From an uncultured Parabacteroides sp. (GTDB lineage Bacteria > Bacteroidota > Bacteroidia > Bacteroidales > Tannerellaceae): a DNA stretch of 27,922 nt. This document shows positions 8,152 to 15,770 of the stretch, one piece after another. The notes beneath the pieces were generated by a model. That model was not told where the DNA came from and made no database searches. It was given only the letters and a program-made list of their open reading frames with translations. Numbering within the stretch: the stretch's first letter is position 1; each line of letters opens with the position of its first letter. Made by a program: the position numbers and the translations under genes. The stretch is from positions 1-27,922 of the forward strand of contig CAKVBA010000036.1 of NCBI GenBank assembly GCA_934725305.1, read 5' to 3'.

Positions 8152-9000
8152 TCACGAAGCCGGCTCAAAGTTATATTCAAAGGTATAGGCATATACATTC
8201 TTCACATCGCCATTCGCCTCATGACGCACTTCGCGAATAATCATTCCCGTCAGATAATCACTCAACGTAGCGATATATTCAAAGGTATATTCCACCTGTT
8301 TCTGATTCACCTCGGGAATCGTATAGCTATAGGCCGATGTAGGCATATTCCGGCTGAGTGTTCCCATGGAGAAATTCAACGGAGAAAATGAGTCAAACTG
8401 GGTTGGATCAAAAGTGCCACAGACAAAGAAGGGGAAATTAACCGGACGAGTCATAAAACTTTCATACTGATAGGCCATCACTCGTTTGTCTTTCGTGAAC
8501 GAGATCATATTCCCGTTATTGTCCCAATCATATTTCTCATCCTGCGGATAATTCATCTCGCTATATCCTTTTCCTCCTTCTTTCGGCCATTTCATCTTCA
8601 GGTCAGCATAAGCCAACTTATTATGATTATAACGGTAAGAATAGACATCGCTGGTATATTCAGCGGTCGGATCATATATATTCTTCTGCCAAACCGATTT
8701 GTTCACAATCACATTGCCGCTGTAGGTATAGTCGATGCGCACCACTGACGGATCTCCAATCACATTCAATACATGCTGCACCCGCACAAACTGCCATGTC
8801 TCCGATTGATTCATCTGTATGGAAGAGATTTCACCCTCGGGCGTATAGGCGATATCAACCGTAAACAACGGCGTATGCTCATTCTTCACACAGGTAATCT
8901 TAGTCAATTTATTCAATGGTTTCACGTAAGGCTCATCATCTCCACACGAAGAAAAGACAACAGACAAACCCACTAACATCATAAACAAATACGCTCTCAT
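8152..9000 (-). CDS. DUF4595-like surface lipoprotein
   Basis: A 282-residue exported lipoprotein: a hydrophobic signal (MRAYLFMMLVGLSVV) ends in the lipobox FSSC with C19, followed by GDDEP, an acidic sequence typical of Bacteroidetes lipoproteins sent to the cell surface. The rest is a series of strand-forming repeats with many Tyr residues (for example YTPEGEISSI, VRIDYTYSG, DVYSYRYNHNKLAY, YDWDNNGNMISF). This resembles the DUF4595 group of Bacteroidales lipoproteins with an RHS-like or porin-like beta fold. Function unknown. A possible -7 box, TATATTTG on the minus strand at 9037-9030, precedes it. The family name is tentative; the lipoprotein call is firm. Confidence 0.7.
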   Translation of the reverse strand: MRAYLFMMLVGLSVVFSSCGDDEPYVKPLNKLTKITCVKNEHTPLFTVDIAYTPEGEISSIQMNQSETWQFVRVQHVLNVIGDPSVVRIDYTYSGNVIVNKSVWQKNIYDPTAEYTSDVYSYRYNHNKLAYADLKMKWPKEGGKGYSEMNYPQDEKYDWDNNGNMISFTKDKRVMAYQYESFMTRPVNFPFFVCGTFDPTQFDSFSPLNFSMGTLSRNMPTSAYSYTIPEVNQKQVEYTFEYIATLSDYLTGMIIREVRHEANGDVKNVYAYTFEYNFEPAS

Positions 9001-9087
9001 CTTCTTTAATCATTTAACTTTGTCAGATACAAATATAGACGATTTGAATGAATAACGGTAATGCTAACGATATTTATAGTTTATTAA

Positions 9088-9118
9088 TTGAAGAACAAAC
9101 CTGAAAAACGTAGTTTTG
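9088..9118 (+). promoter_or_regulatory. promoter of the ferredoxin-nitroreductase gene
   Basis: TTG at 9088-9090, 20 bases, then TAGTTTTG at 9111-9118 match the Bacteroidetes consensus. The box overlaps the first codons of the longest open frame, which argues for the internal ATG at 9175 as the true start. Confidence 0.6.
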
Positions 9119-9174
9119 CACTCTGTATAAACAGCTATAAATCAATAAAGACAAACCAATACACAGATAAAATC

Positions 9175-10050
9175 ATGAGACAAAATAAGATTGCCATCCA
9201 AATAGATGCCGACCTTTGTATCCGCTGCGGCAAATGTGCCCGAGTATGTCCGGCCAATGTACTCATACAAGAGAAGGCCCAAGAGCCCATTGTTGTCAGA
9301 AAAGCAGAACACTGTATATCATGTGCGCACTGCGTGGATGTCTGTTCGAAAGAGGCAATTCAGCACAGCGAATTCCCGGCAGAAAAGATTCATCCTATCG
9401 ATTACAGCCAAATGCCAACTTCGGACCAGCTGATGTGGCTATTGAAAGCACGCCGTTCCAACCGCACACTGACCTCAAAGCCCATTCCGACCGAGATATT
9501 GGATAAGATTATTGAAGCGGGCTATTATGCTCCCACGGCCACCAACTCACAGCTGCTCTCCTTTACGCTGGTCACTCAGCCCGAAAAACTCAAAGAGGTT
9601 GCAGACTTCACGATTGGTGTATTCGATTCCATCGCCAAGACGCTGCTCAATCCGATTGTCAAATGTTTCCTCAAGCCTTTCATGAAGGATCTGTATGCCT
9701 ATGTGCCGGCCTTCAAGAAGATGAAACGCGACCACCAAGAGGGCAAAGATCCCATTTTACGAAAGGCAACAGCCCTGTTGTTTATCCATACGCCCAAGTC
9801 GTACCGCTTTGGTGCCGAAGATGCCAATCTGGCCTATCAAAACGCCTCTCTTATGGCTCAGTCTTTGGGTATAAGTCAGATCTATATGGGTTTTGTACTG
9901 ACGGCAACGAAGCAGGACAAGAGAAGGCGCTTGGAACAAATGTTGGGTATTGACGGCAAAATACATGCCGTAATGGCGTTAGGTATTCCCAGCTTCCAGT
10001 ATCCCAACTATGCCGACCGCAAAGAGCTCCGTGTGAATAAAATAAAATAA
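9175..10050 (+). CDS. nitroreductase with N-terminal 2[4Fe-4S] ferredoxin domain
   Basis: A 291-residue fusion. Residues 1-60 carry two [4Fe-4S] cluster motifs, CIRCGKCARVCP (C15, C18, C21, C25) and CISCAHCVDVCS (C47, C50, C53, C57). Residues from about 80 form an FMN-dependent nitroreductase fold with the usual RRSNRTLTSKPIP opening and a YYAPTATNSQLL segment. Such proteins probably pass electrons from a low-potential donor through the clusters to flavin; the substrate is unknown. I start at ATG 9175 because the open frame from 9088 would place the promoter inside the gene and MRQNKIAIQIDADLC is a natural domain start. Probably monocistronic. Confidence 0.85.
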   Translation: MRQNKIAIQIDADLCIRCGKCARVCPANVLIQEKAQEPIVVRKAEHCISCAHCVDVCSKEAIQHSEFPAEKIHPIDYSQMPTSDQLMWLLKARRSNRTLTSKPIPTEILDKIIEAGYYAPTATNSQLLSFTLVTQPEKLKEVADFTIGVFDSIAKTLLNPIVKCFLKPFMKDLYAYVPAFKKMKRDHQEGKDPILRKATALLFIHTPKSYRFGAEDANLAYQNASLMAQSLGISQIYMGFVLTATKQDKRRRLEQMLGIDGKIHAVMALGIPSFQYPNYADRKELRVNKIK

Positions 10051-10091
10051 ATATCCCAAGTGCAAGTTACGTTATAACCCAAAAGATTCTA

Positions 10092-10099
10092 TATATTTG
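10092..10099 (+). promoter_or_regulatory. -7 box before the TlpA-like gene
   Basis: TATATTTG matches TAnnTTTG, 43 bases before the start codon. No clear TTG is present at the -33 distance. Confidence 0.45.
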
Positions 10100-10142
10100 C
10101 CAATTAAAAACACATTGTATCAACAATTCTAAAGTTAACGAC

Positions 10143-11231
10143 ATGAAAAAGTATCTAACATTGGCAGCTTCAGCCCTTATGCTGGCTGCTTGTAGCGAAA
10201 AACCGAGTTACGAAATCGCAGGTACAGTATCTGCTGATGCAAACGGAAAGTATGTCTATCTGTACAATTTCCCCTACTCTGAAGAAGCAACAGCCTTAGA
10301 CAGCGCATTGGTTCAGAACGGAGCATTCAGCTTAAAAGGCGTAACCGCTGCACCGGAACTGTGTGTATTAGTCAATCCGATTGCCGAAGGAAAAGCATCA
10401 AGAGTTGCCTTCATTCTGGAAAACGCCAAACTGACAGCCAACTTAGGAGAAGAATCAAGTGTAACCGGATCAGTAGAAAACGACCAGTACAATAAATTGT
10501 ATCAAGACTTGAAACAGCTCTATGCTCAGACAAAAGAACTGGCAGCCGACATGAAGTCTGAAGATGCAGACGTTGTTGCCGCTGCTGAAAAGAAATACGA
10601 AGCCATAGAAAAAGAGGCTACAGCTATGTCAAAAGCCTATATCGAAGCAAACCCAAGCAGCAAGCTGGCAGCTTTAGTATTCTCAGACAACCGCTACAAC
10701 CTGACAGAAGAAGAACAGAATGAAATCTTGGCCAAAGTAGATGAAAACTTCAAATCGGTTCCGGGCATCGACAAGATGATCAAACACCTTGAAGTATTGA
10801 GCAACTCAGCCATTGGTAAAAAGTTTATCGACTTTGAAATGGCAGACGCAAAGGGCAAAACACACAAGTTGTCAGAATATGTTGGCAATGGCAAAGTGGT
10901 ATTAATCGATTTCTGGGCAAGCTGGTGTTCTCCTTGCCGCCGCGAAATGCCAAACCTGGTTAAGGCTTATAAAGAATACAAAGGAAAAGGATTTGACATC
11001 ATCGGTATCTCACTCGACAACAAGGCTGACGCATGGGAAAAAGGCGTGAAAGACTTGGGAATCACATGGGCACAGTTGTCAGACTTGCAGGGCTGGAAAA
11101 ACAGCGGAGCTGCTCTTTATGGCGTAAACAGCATTCCTCACACAATCTTAGTTGACAAAGACGGAACCATCCTGGCCAAGAACCTTCACGGAGAAGCACT
11201 GGATGCCAAATTAAAAGAAGTGCTGAAATAA
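10143..11231 (+). CDS. TlpA-like thioredoxin-fold lipoprotein with DUF4369 domain
   Basis: A 362-residue lipoprotein: signal MKKYLTLAASALMLAAC with the lipidated C17. A strand-rich DUF4369-type domain follows at about 20-120 (YEIAGTVSADANGKYVYLYN). Next is a charged helical linker (about 120-215). The C-terminal thioredoxin/AhpC-TSA domain (about 225-362) has the redox pair WCSPC (C262, C265) and the cis-proline segment SIPHTILVDKDG. Proteins of this type are thiol-disulfide oxidoreductases acting in the periplasm or on the outer membrane; the partner is unknown. It stands alone between its promoter and that of the next operon. Confidence 0.9.
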   Translation: MKKYLTLAASALMLAACSEKPSYEIAGTVSADANGKYVYLYNFPYSEEATALDSALVQNGAFSLKGVTAAPELCVLVNPIAEGKASRVAFILENAKLTANLGEESSVTGSVENDQYNKLYQDLKQLYAQTKELAADMKSEDADVVAAAEKKYEAIEKEATAMSKAYIEANPSSKLAALVFSDNRYNLTEEEQNEILAKVDENFKSVPGIDKMIKHLEVLSNSAIGKKFIDFEMADAKGKTHKLSEYVGNGKVVLIDFWASWCSPCRREMPNLVKAYKEYKGKGFDIIGISLDNKADAWEKGVKDLGITWAQLSDLQGWKNSGAALYGVNSIPHTILVDKDGTILAKNLHGEALDAKLKEVLK

Positions 11232-11241
11232 TAGTTGCCTG

Positions 11242-11272
11242 TTGCAAGGCTAAATTTAAAACTCTATCTTTG
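11242..11272 (+). promoter_or_regulatory. promoter of the scaffold-GGGtGRT operon
   Basis: TTG at 11242-11244, 20 bases, and TATCTTTG at 11265-11272 fit the Bacteroidetes consensus well. An untranslated leader of about 80 bases follows. Confidence 0.65.
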
Positions 11273-11355
11273 TGCTGTATTTTAAGAAACTCTCTTATTA
11301 AACAGGAAATAGCAAAGGTTTTTTATTATCACTTTAATATAATAAATTAGCGATT

Positions 11356-12048
11356 ATGATTTATTCACATGAAGTTCAACACATGTGTGTTGTGAAAAAA
11401 GGAGCTAACCACCAGTGTGCTCCAATTCCAGAAGAAGGAAAGTGGGTTAGAGCAACTCAAATCTCTGACATCTCTGGTTTGACTCACGGTATCGGTTGGT
11501 GTGCGCCAAAACAAGGAGGCTGTAAACTGACACTTAATGTTAAAGAAGGTATTATTCAGGAAGCACTTGTAGAAACAATCGGTTGTTCAGGTATGACTCA
11601 CTCTGCAGCTATGGCTTCAGAAATTCTTCCGGGCAAGACTTTGTTGGAAGCTTTGAACACTGACCTTGTTTGTGATGCTATCAATACAGCAATGCGCGAA
11701 TTGTTCCTTCAGATCGTTTACGGTCGCACACAGTCTGCTTTCTCAGAAGGTGGTCTGCCTGTAGGCGCTGGTCTGGAAGACTTGGGTAAAGGTTTGCGTA
11801 GCCAGGTTGGTACTATGTTTGGTACTTTGGCAAAAGGTCCTCGTTACTTGGAAATGGCAGAAGGCTATTGTACTCGTATGGCTTTGGACGCTGACAACGA
11901 AGTGATCGGTTACGAATTTGTTCACCTGGGCAAGTTCATGGATATGGTAAAGAAGGGTATGGATGCTAACGAAGCACTGGAAAAAGCAAAAGGCTCTTAC
12001 GGTCGTTTCAAAGAAGCTGTAAAATATATCGATCCTCGTAATGAATAA
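11356..12048 (+). CDS. NifU-like iron-sulfur scaffold family protein
   Basis: A 230-residue protein annotated in Bacteroidales as an iron-sulfur cluster assembly scaffold protein, distantly related to the NifU/IscU N-terminal domain. Visible cysteines are C11 (MCVVKKG), C20, C54 (GWCAP), C60 (GGCKL) and C80 (TIGCSG). The segment LVETIGCSGMTHSAAMASEILPGK resembles the IscU core around its conserved cysteine. The C-terminal half is specific to this subfamily. Codon use is strongly biased (GGT, GCT, CGT), suggesting high expression. It overlaps the next gene by 8 bases and shares an operon with the GGGtGRT gene. Scaffold activity is inferred from the family. Confidence 0.78.
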   Translation: MIYSHEVQHMCVVKKGANHQCAPIPEEGKWVRATQISDISGLTHGIGWCAPKQGGCKLTLNVKEGIIQEALVETIGCSGMTHSAAMASEILPGKTLLEALNTDLVCDAINTAMRELFLQIVYGRTQSAFSEGGLPVGAGLEDLGKGLRSQVGTMFGTLAKGPRYLEMAEGYCTRMALDADNEVIGYEFVHLGKFMDMVKKGMDANEALEKAKGSYGRFKEAVKYIDPRNE

Positions 12049-12232
12049 GAAAACACTGACACGCATCTTATGCGGGCTGATTGCAATAACCACAATAGCT
12101 ACCGTTATTGCCTACTTCGTCATTAAACCGGACAAACCGTGGATGGCATTTTATGTGGCCTGCTGTGGTGGTGTGCTTGTTTTCAACTTTCTGATATCTT
12201 TATTCCTGGTAAATAAGAATTTTAAAAAGTAA
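12041..12232 (+). CDS. small two-helix membrane protein in the GGGtGRT operon
   Basis: A 63-residue protein with a short basic N-terminus (MNKKTLTR), a hydrophobic helix at about 9-27 and a second at about 37-57, joined by the short KPDKPWM loop, and a basic tail (NKNFKK). It overlaps the end of the scaffold gene by 8 bases and stops 6 bases before the GGGtGRT start, which argues for translational coupling. Function unknown. Confidence 0.75.
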   Translation: MNKKTLTRILCGLIAITTIATVIAYFVIKPDKPWMAFYVACCGGVLVFNFLISLFLVNKNFKK

Positions 12233-12238
12233 AAAAAT

Positions 12239-13240
12239 ATGGCTTTATTTGAAAGTTATGACCGCCGTATCGATCATATCAACGCGGTTCTAAAAGAATA
12301 TGGTATCAACGGCATCGAAGATGCAAAAGCTATCTGCGACGCTAAAGGTATCGACCCTTATACAATGTGTAAGGAAACACAACCTATCTGTTTCGAAAAT
12401 GCATGTTGGGCTTACGTTGTAGGTGCAGCTATCGCTATCAAGAAAGGTTGCACATGTGCTGCTGACGCTGCTGAAGCTATCGGTATCGGTTTGCAGGCAT
12501 TCTGTATTGCTGGTTCTGTTGCTGACGACCGTAAGGTTGGTATCGGTCACGGTAACTTGGCTGCTCGTTTGCTTCGCGAAGAGACAAAATGTTTCGCTTT
12601 CTTGGCTGGTCACGAATCTTTCGCTGCTGCTGAAGGTGCTATCAAGATCGCTGAAATGGCAAACAAAGTTCGTAAAGAACCGTTGCGTGTTATCTTGAAC
12701 GGTTTGGGTAAAGACGCTGCTATGATCATCTCTCGTATCAATGGCTTTACTTATGTTCAGACTCAGTTCGACTATATGACAGGCGAAGTGAATGTTGTTA
12801 ACGAAAAGGCTTATTCTGATGGCTTGCGCTCAAAGGTAAGATGCTACGGTGTTGACGACGTTCGCGAAGGTGTTGCTGTTATGTGGAAGGAAGATGTAGA
12901 TGTTTCTATCACTGGTAACTCTACAAACCCGACTCGCTTCCAGCACCCGGTTGCCGGTACTTATAAGAAAGAACGCGTATTGGCAGGCAAACCTTACTTC
13001 TCAGTAGCTTCTGGTGGTGGTACAGGTCGTACATTGCACCCAGATAACATGGCTGCTGGTCCTGCTTCTTACGGTATGACCGACACAATGGGTCGTATGC
13101 ACTCAGACGCTCAGTTCGCCGGTTCTTCTTCTGTACCTGCTCACGTAGAAATGATGGGCTTCTTGGGTATGGGTAACAACCCGATGGTAGGTGCAACTGT
13201 TGCTGTTGCCGTTGCTATCGAAGAAGCTATGAAGAAGTAA
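12239..13240 (+). CDS. GGGtGRT family protein
   Basis: A 333-residue protein of the GGGtGRT family, named after its motif, seen here as GGGTGRT at residues 259-265. Members occur next to NifU-like scaffold genes, as here, and are of unknown function. The N-terminal half has several cysteines in the stretch from about 30 to 90 (CDAKGIDPYTMC, CFENACW, KKGCTCAAD), which could hold a cluster or metal. The C-terminal third is glycine- and methionine-rich (HVEMMGFLGMGNNPMVGATV). Codon use is strongly biased, suggesting high expression. Part of its 3' end is repeated at 14249-14397. Confidence 0.85.
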   Translation: MALFESYDRRIDHINAVLKEYGINGIEDAKAICDAKGIDPYTMCKETQPICFENACWAYVVGAAIAIKKGCTCAADAAEAIGIGLQAFCIAGSVADDRKVGIGHGNLAARLLREETKCFAFLAGHESFAAAEGAIKIAEMANKVRKEPLRVILNGLGKDAAMIISRINGFTYVQTQFDYMTGEVNVVNEKAYSDGLRSKVRCYGVDDVREGVAVMWKEDVDVSITGNSTNPTRFQHPVAGTYKKERVLAGKPYFSVASGGGTGRTLHPDNMAAGPASYGMTDTMGRMHSDAQFAGSSSVPAHVEMMGFLGMGNNPMVGATVAVAVAIEEAMKK

Positions 13241-13262
13241 TCTTAGTTATTACTGATATATA

Positions 13263-13299
13263 AACTCCTGTAGCCGCTATGGTTGCAGGAGTTTTTTAT
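13263..13299 (+). terminator. terminator of the scaffold-GGGtGRT operon
   Basis: AACTCCTG at 13263-13270 pairs with CAGGAGTT at 13286-13293, with T run at 13292-13297. It lies 22 bases after the GGGtGRT stop. It is missing from the duplicated copy near 14400. Confidence 0.8.
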
Positions 13300-13302
13300 T
13301 TA

Positions 13303-13375
13303 TAAATGCCATTTAAACACCGTTAGAATACCGTTCAAAAAGAAAGATGCCGAGCTTTTTCCAAAAATTCTAAAA
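13303..13375 (+). repeat. post-operon repeat, copy 1 of a direct duplication
   Basis: This stretch, including TTAGAATACCGTTCAAAAAG and GATGCCGAGCTTTTTCC, recurs at about 14416-14485 with few changes. Together with the repeated gene end (13049-13196 and 14249-14397) it makes one direct repeat from which about 100 bases, including the terminator, are absent in the second copy. Confidence 0.8.
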
Positions 13376-13423
13376 GAAACTACCATCTATACCCCCATTC
13401 ACTAAAACGTTACAATTAAAGCA

Positions 13424-13454
13424 TTGGTAATTAAAAGAGGAATGATTATCTTTG
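13424..13454 (+). promoter_or_regulatory. promoter of the kinase-like gene
   Basis: TTG at 13424-13426, 20 bases, and TATCTTTG at 13447-13454 match the Bacteroidetes consensus. The ATG at 13480 lies 25 bases downstream. Confidence 0.65.
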
Positions 13455-13479
13455 TCTTAAACTCATAATCAAACAAATT

Positions 13480-14099
13480 ATGGAATATATTAATGAATTT
13501 CACAAAGAATGGATAGAGCGCACTCGCCAATCTATAACCTCTTGGAGCAAGCAGCCTGCATCGCCAGAAGAAGTAAAGAAGCAGCAGGAGAAACTGAATC
13601 AACAGAGGGCTATAAGAGAAAGCAAACAGAAGAACTGATAAAGTTTGCCAATGACAATGGTCTATGGATTGACTTATCACACCTCAACATTACTTATATG
13701 GATAGAGGTGGTGAGAATGAAGTGTTCCATGATGGTAATGTGTCTGTTGTAAAATTAAACAACTTTGAGTACGCAGGGGATGATTTAGAGAACTTCTTCA
13801 TCCGTATTGCTGCACATAACAAGTTCTTTGGTAATGTGCCTTATCAAATGATAGGCTTCGCTTACAACAGCCAACAAAAATTTTGTGCAGTCCTCGTACA
13901 ACCTTATATATTAGCTGAACGGGAAGCTACGGAAGACGAGATAGCTACCTATATGCAAGCATTAGGCTTTGAAATGGACTATTACGACGAATACCACAAT
14001 TCGGATTATGTAGTATTTGATGCAGCTCCCAATAATGTACTTTATGGCATAGACGGAGATTTATACTTCATTGACACGCAGATTAGATTACGGTCTTAA
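13480..14099 (+). pseudogene. frameshifted polyvalent-type kinase-like gene
   Basis: Two overlapping frames appear to make one broken gene. The first starts at ATG 13480 (MEYINEFHKEWIERTRQS) and stops at 13638 after 52 residues. The second carries the rest to 14099. A -1 shift near 13610-13635 would join them (RAIRESKQK to TEELIKFANDNG). The second part resembles the protein-kinase-like domains of polyvalent proteins on mobile elements. Visible are a VVK lysine (K82 of the 196-residue second frame), a FDAAPNNVL catalytic-loop-like motif (D171, N176) and FIDT (D189) in place of DFG. The second frame alone has an ATG at 13509, so a shorter product cannot be excluded. Flanked by a direct repeat of the GGGtGRT gene end. 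Confidence 0.6.
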
Positions 14100-14248
14100 C
14101 TCCATTAGGAGTACTCTCATCTAAAGGGTAACGCATAGGCTTTTGCCCATGATGCAGCCCTTTTTGATAATTCGTTCTTTTATTTACTAACAAGGAGTTT
14201 ACCCATTGCTATTATAGCATTGATTAATAACAGTTTGCAAAGACTTAC

Positions 14249-14397
14249 ATGGCTGCTGGTCCTGTTTCTTACGGTATGACTGACACAATGGGTCGTATGC
14301 ACTCAGACGCTCAGTTCGCCGGTTCTTCTTCTGTACCTGCTCACGTAGAAATGATGGGCTTCTTGGGTATGGGTAACAACCCGATGGTAGGTGCAAC
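14249..14397 (+). pseudogene. duplicated 3' fragment of the GGGtGRT gene
   Basis: These 149 bases repeat 13049-13196 with only a few single-base differences (for example CCTGTTTCT for CCTGCTTCT, ACTGAC for ACCGAC), in the same orientation and reading frame. The copy keeps about 49 codons (HVEMMGFLGMGNNPMVGAT), then diverges just before the gene's last ten or so codons. It lacks a promoter and the rest of the gene. High identity suggests a recent duplication or conversion. Confidence 0.92.
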
Positions 14398-14415
14398 AAT
14401 CAGAATTGTTCCCTT

Positions 14416-14530
14416 TTTAAATACCATTTAAACGCTGTTAGAATACCGTTCAAAAAGAAAGATGCCGAGCTTTTTCCAAAAAGGGTGCGCCCTTTTTCCA
14501 AAAAGATGCCGAGCTTTTCCAAAAACGAAG
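14416..14530. repeat. second copy of the post-operon repeat plus palindrome array
   Basis: The first 70 bases copy 13303-13375. Then further units follow: AAAAAGGGTGCGCCCTTTTT, a perfect palindrome with a TGCG loop, and another AAAAGATGCCGAGCTTTTCC. The unit layout (A-rich start, variable core, CTTTTTCC end) matches the arrays at 3470 and 18550. Confidence 0.6.
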
Positions 14531-15043
14531 TCACCAACCTTTTCAAACGAACTTGCCAGCCATACTTGACTATACGAATTTTGCCAATGAGTGATAATGC
14601 TGAACTTGCTTTAGTAAAGCTCTTGGAACTGTTCAACCATAGCTCTGTTGCCATTACTAAAAGACACTTGGGATTAAAGCAGGAAGAGATATTGCAAATT
14701 TAAAGAAGATATTCAAGGCATAGGCAATTTGATATCTACATGGATTTAGAGAATTCAGATGTAGTTCTGCTTAAATATTTCACACAGAATATGTTTAATG
14801 GCATGATAATTACTATTTGTCCTCACTTTATGCTGACTGATTTAAAACCTTTCGCTATCTTTGCACTAATTCCAATGAACTAATGAGGTAGGAAGTTGGA
14901 AGGACATATTTAACGAAAGGTGTTATTGAAATTATCTTCTACATTCAAACTTCGCAACTTTGATTATTCCGTGAAGATGATAGCAATAGCACCCGCATCA
15001 TTTGATATATACTTATCTGTGAGGATAAATTATATACAAAACT

Positions 15044-15132
15044 GGTGTGGGTTGCTGTTGCTTTATCCACGGAATAGGTAATGCGAAGACCTGAATGTAG
15101 GATAAAGCAAATACAGTTCCCACACCTTTTTT
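15044..15132 (+). terminator. long hairpin with T run, possible terminator or small RNA end
   Basis: Nested arms pair in order: GGTGTGGG (15044-15051) with CCCACACC (15119-15126), CTG (15055-15057) with CAG (15114-15116), and TTGCTTTATCC (15058-15068) with GGATAAAGCAA (15100-15110). An inner AGGT/ACCT pair lies in the loop. T6 follows at 15127-15132. The stem is far longer than needed for a simple terminator. It lies 48 bases before the small-gene cluster; no gene is seen before it. Confidence 0.65.
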
Positions 15133-15180
15133 ATTTGTTAATCTTTCCAGAGGGAACAAGGGAGAATATATAGTAACATT

Positions 15181-15527
15181 ATGGGATTATTTAATTTTTT
15201 TGATTCAACAGCCAGAAAAAGAGAGAAATACAAAATGCTGTTTTTAAATTAAGTGCTGGTTTATCACAGATTGAGGAAGAAATGAAAAGCAATAACAACC
15301 AAATAACTCCTTTTGCAAAAGCGATTTTGTCATCTTTATCTGTAGAATCACGTAATCTACATAATTTGCTCTCTCCAAATGGGAGAACAGATTGGAATTT
15401 AGCAAACCAAATGGTAAAACTATCTGATGGTAAAGAGACTACAGTTCATTTATTTTGCTCAAGTTTATACCATAAAGGAATTAACTTATATGAACAAACA
15501 GGTATAAATATTGCTTTTAGTTTATAA
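15181..15527 (+). pseudogene. frameshifted small gene, first MG-type cassette
   Basis: ATG at 15181 opens MGLFNFFDS, preceded by the weak site GGGAGAA. That frame stops after 23 codons, while coding-like sequence continues in the -1 frame to 15527 (…IQNAVFKLSAGLSQIEEEM, then a helical, polar protein ending GINIAFSL). A -1 shift between 15204 and 15236, perhaps at the A5 run near 15216-15220, would give about 115 residues. No perfect slippery heptamer is in the right phase. An internal ATG at 15282 gives 81 residues. The MG(L/F/W)F start is shared with the genes at 15764 and 16445. No known domain recognised; AT-rich. Confidence 0.5.
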
Positions 15528-15569
15528 TGTAGATTTCATATTAGAGTCAACAATAAAAATATTACACAG

Positions 15570-15719
15570 ATGAAAACTTTAGGATGGATCATAATAATCA
15601 TTGGTGGATTATCTGTTATTGCAAGTGGTATACCATATTCTTTTGAAGGTATATGTGCTCTTTTGACACCTATAATAATAGGTCTGATACTTATTTCTAA
15701 AGGGGGAAAAAGTAAATAA
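15570..15719 (+). CDS. 49-residue two-helix membrane protein
   Basis: ATG at 15570 opens MKTLGWIIIIIGGLSVIASG, a first hydrophobic helix, followed by a short loop and a second helix (LLTPIIIGLILI) and a basic tail (SKGGKSK). It begins 42 bases after the previous gene and ends 44 bases before the next. The DNA of its last codons and the following leader is repeated near 16367-16451, where only a remnant of this gene end survives. Function unknown. Confidence 0.6.
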   Translation: MKTLGWIIIIIGGLSVIASGIPYSFEGICALLTPIIIGLILISKGGKSK

Positions 15720-15770
15720 TAGTCTTGTAGGATCAAATTAACAACAAAAGGAAGTAAATAATTATGGGAT
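15689..15770 (+). repeat. duplicated leader, copy 1
   Basis: This stretch runs from the last codons of the 49-residue membrane-protein gene through the intergenic leader to the first codons of the gene at 15764. It matches 16367-16451 closely: TTATTTCTAAAGGG, AATAGTCTTGTAG, ATCAAATTAA, AACAAAAG and AGTAAATAATTATGGGAT are shared. Confidence 0.85.

Larger units (their letters stand above)
14100..15180. other. gene-poor stretch with repeat copy and long hairpin
   Basis: No convincing gene in more than 1 kb. It contains the second copy of the GGGtGRT gene end (14249-14397), palindromic repeats (14445-14530) and a long hairpin (15044-15132). A lone TATCTTTG at 14856-14863 resembles a -7 box without a clear -33 partner. 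Open frames of 38-72 codons near 14485-14703 partly translate the repeats and are not persuasive. Confidence 0.55.

Noticed and set aside
9088..9174. Longer start for the ferredoxin-nitroreductase gene
   Set aside because: A consensus promoter at 9088-9118 lies inside it, and the added residues look unlike the family.
14485..14703. Open frame of 72 codons in the stretch between the repeat copy and the hairpin
   Set aside because: Its first third merely translates the palindromic repeats, no start signal is seen, and the opposite strand is equally open.
14977..15081. 34-codon open frame running into the long hairpin, as a possible leader peptide
   Set aside because: No codon bias toward any amino acid, no ribosome binding site and no clear promoter.
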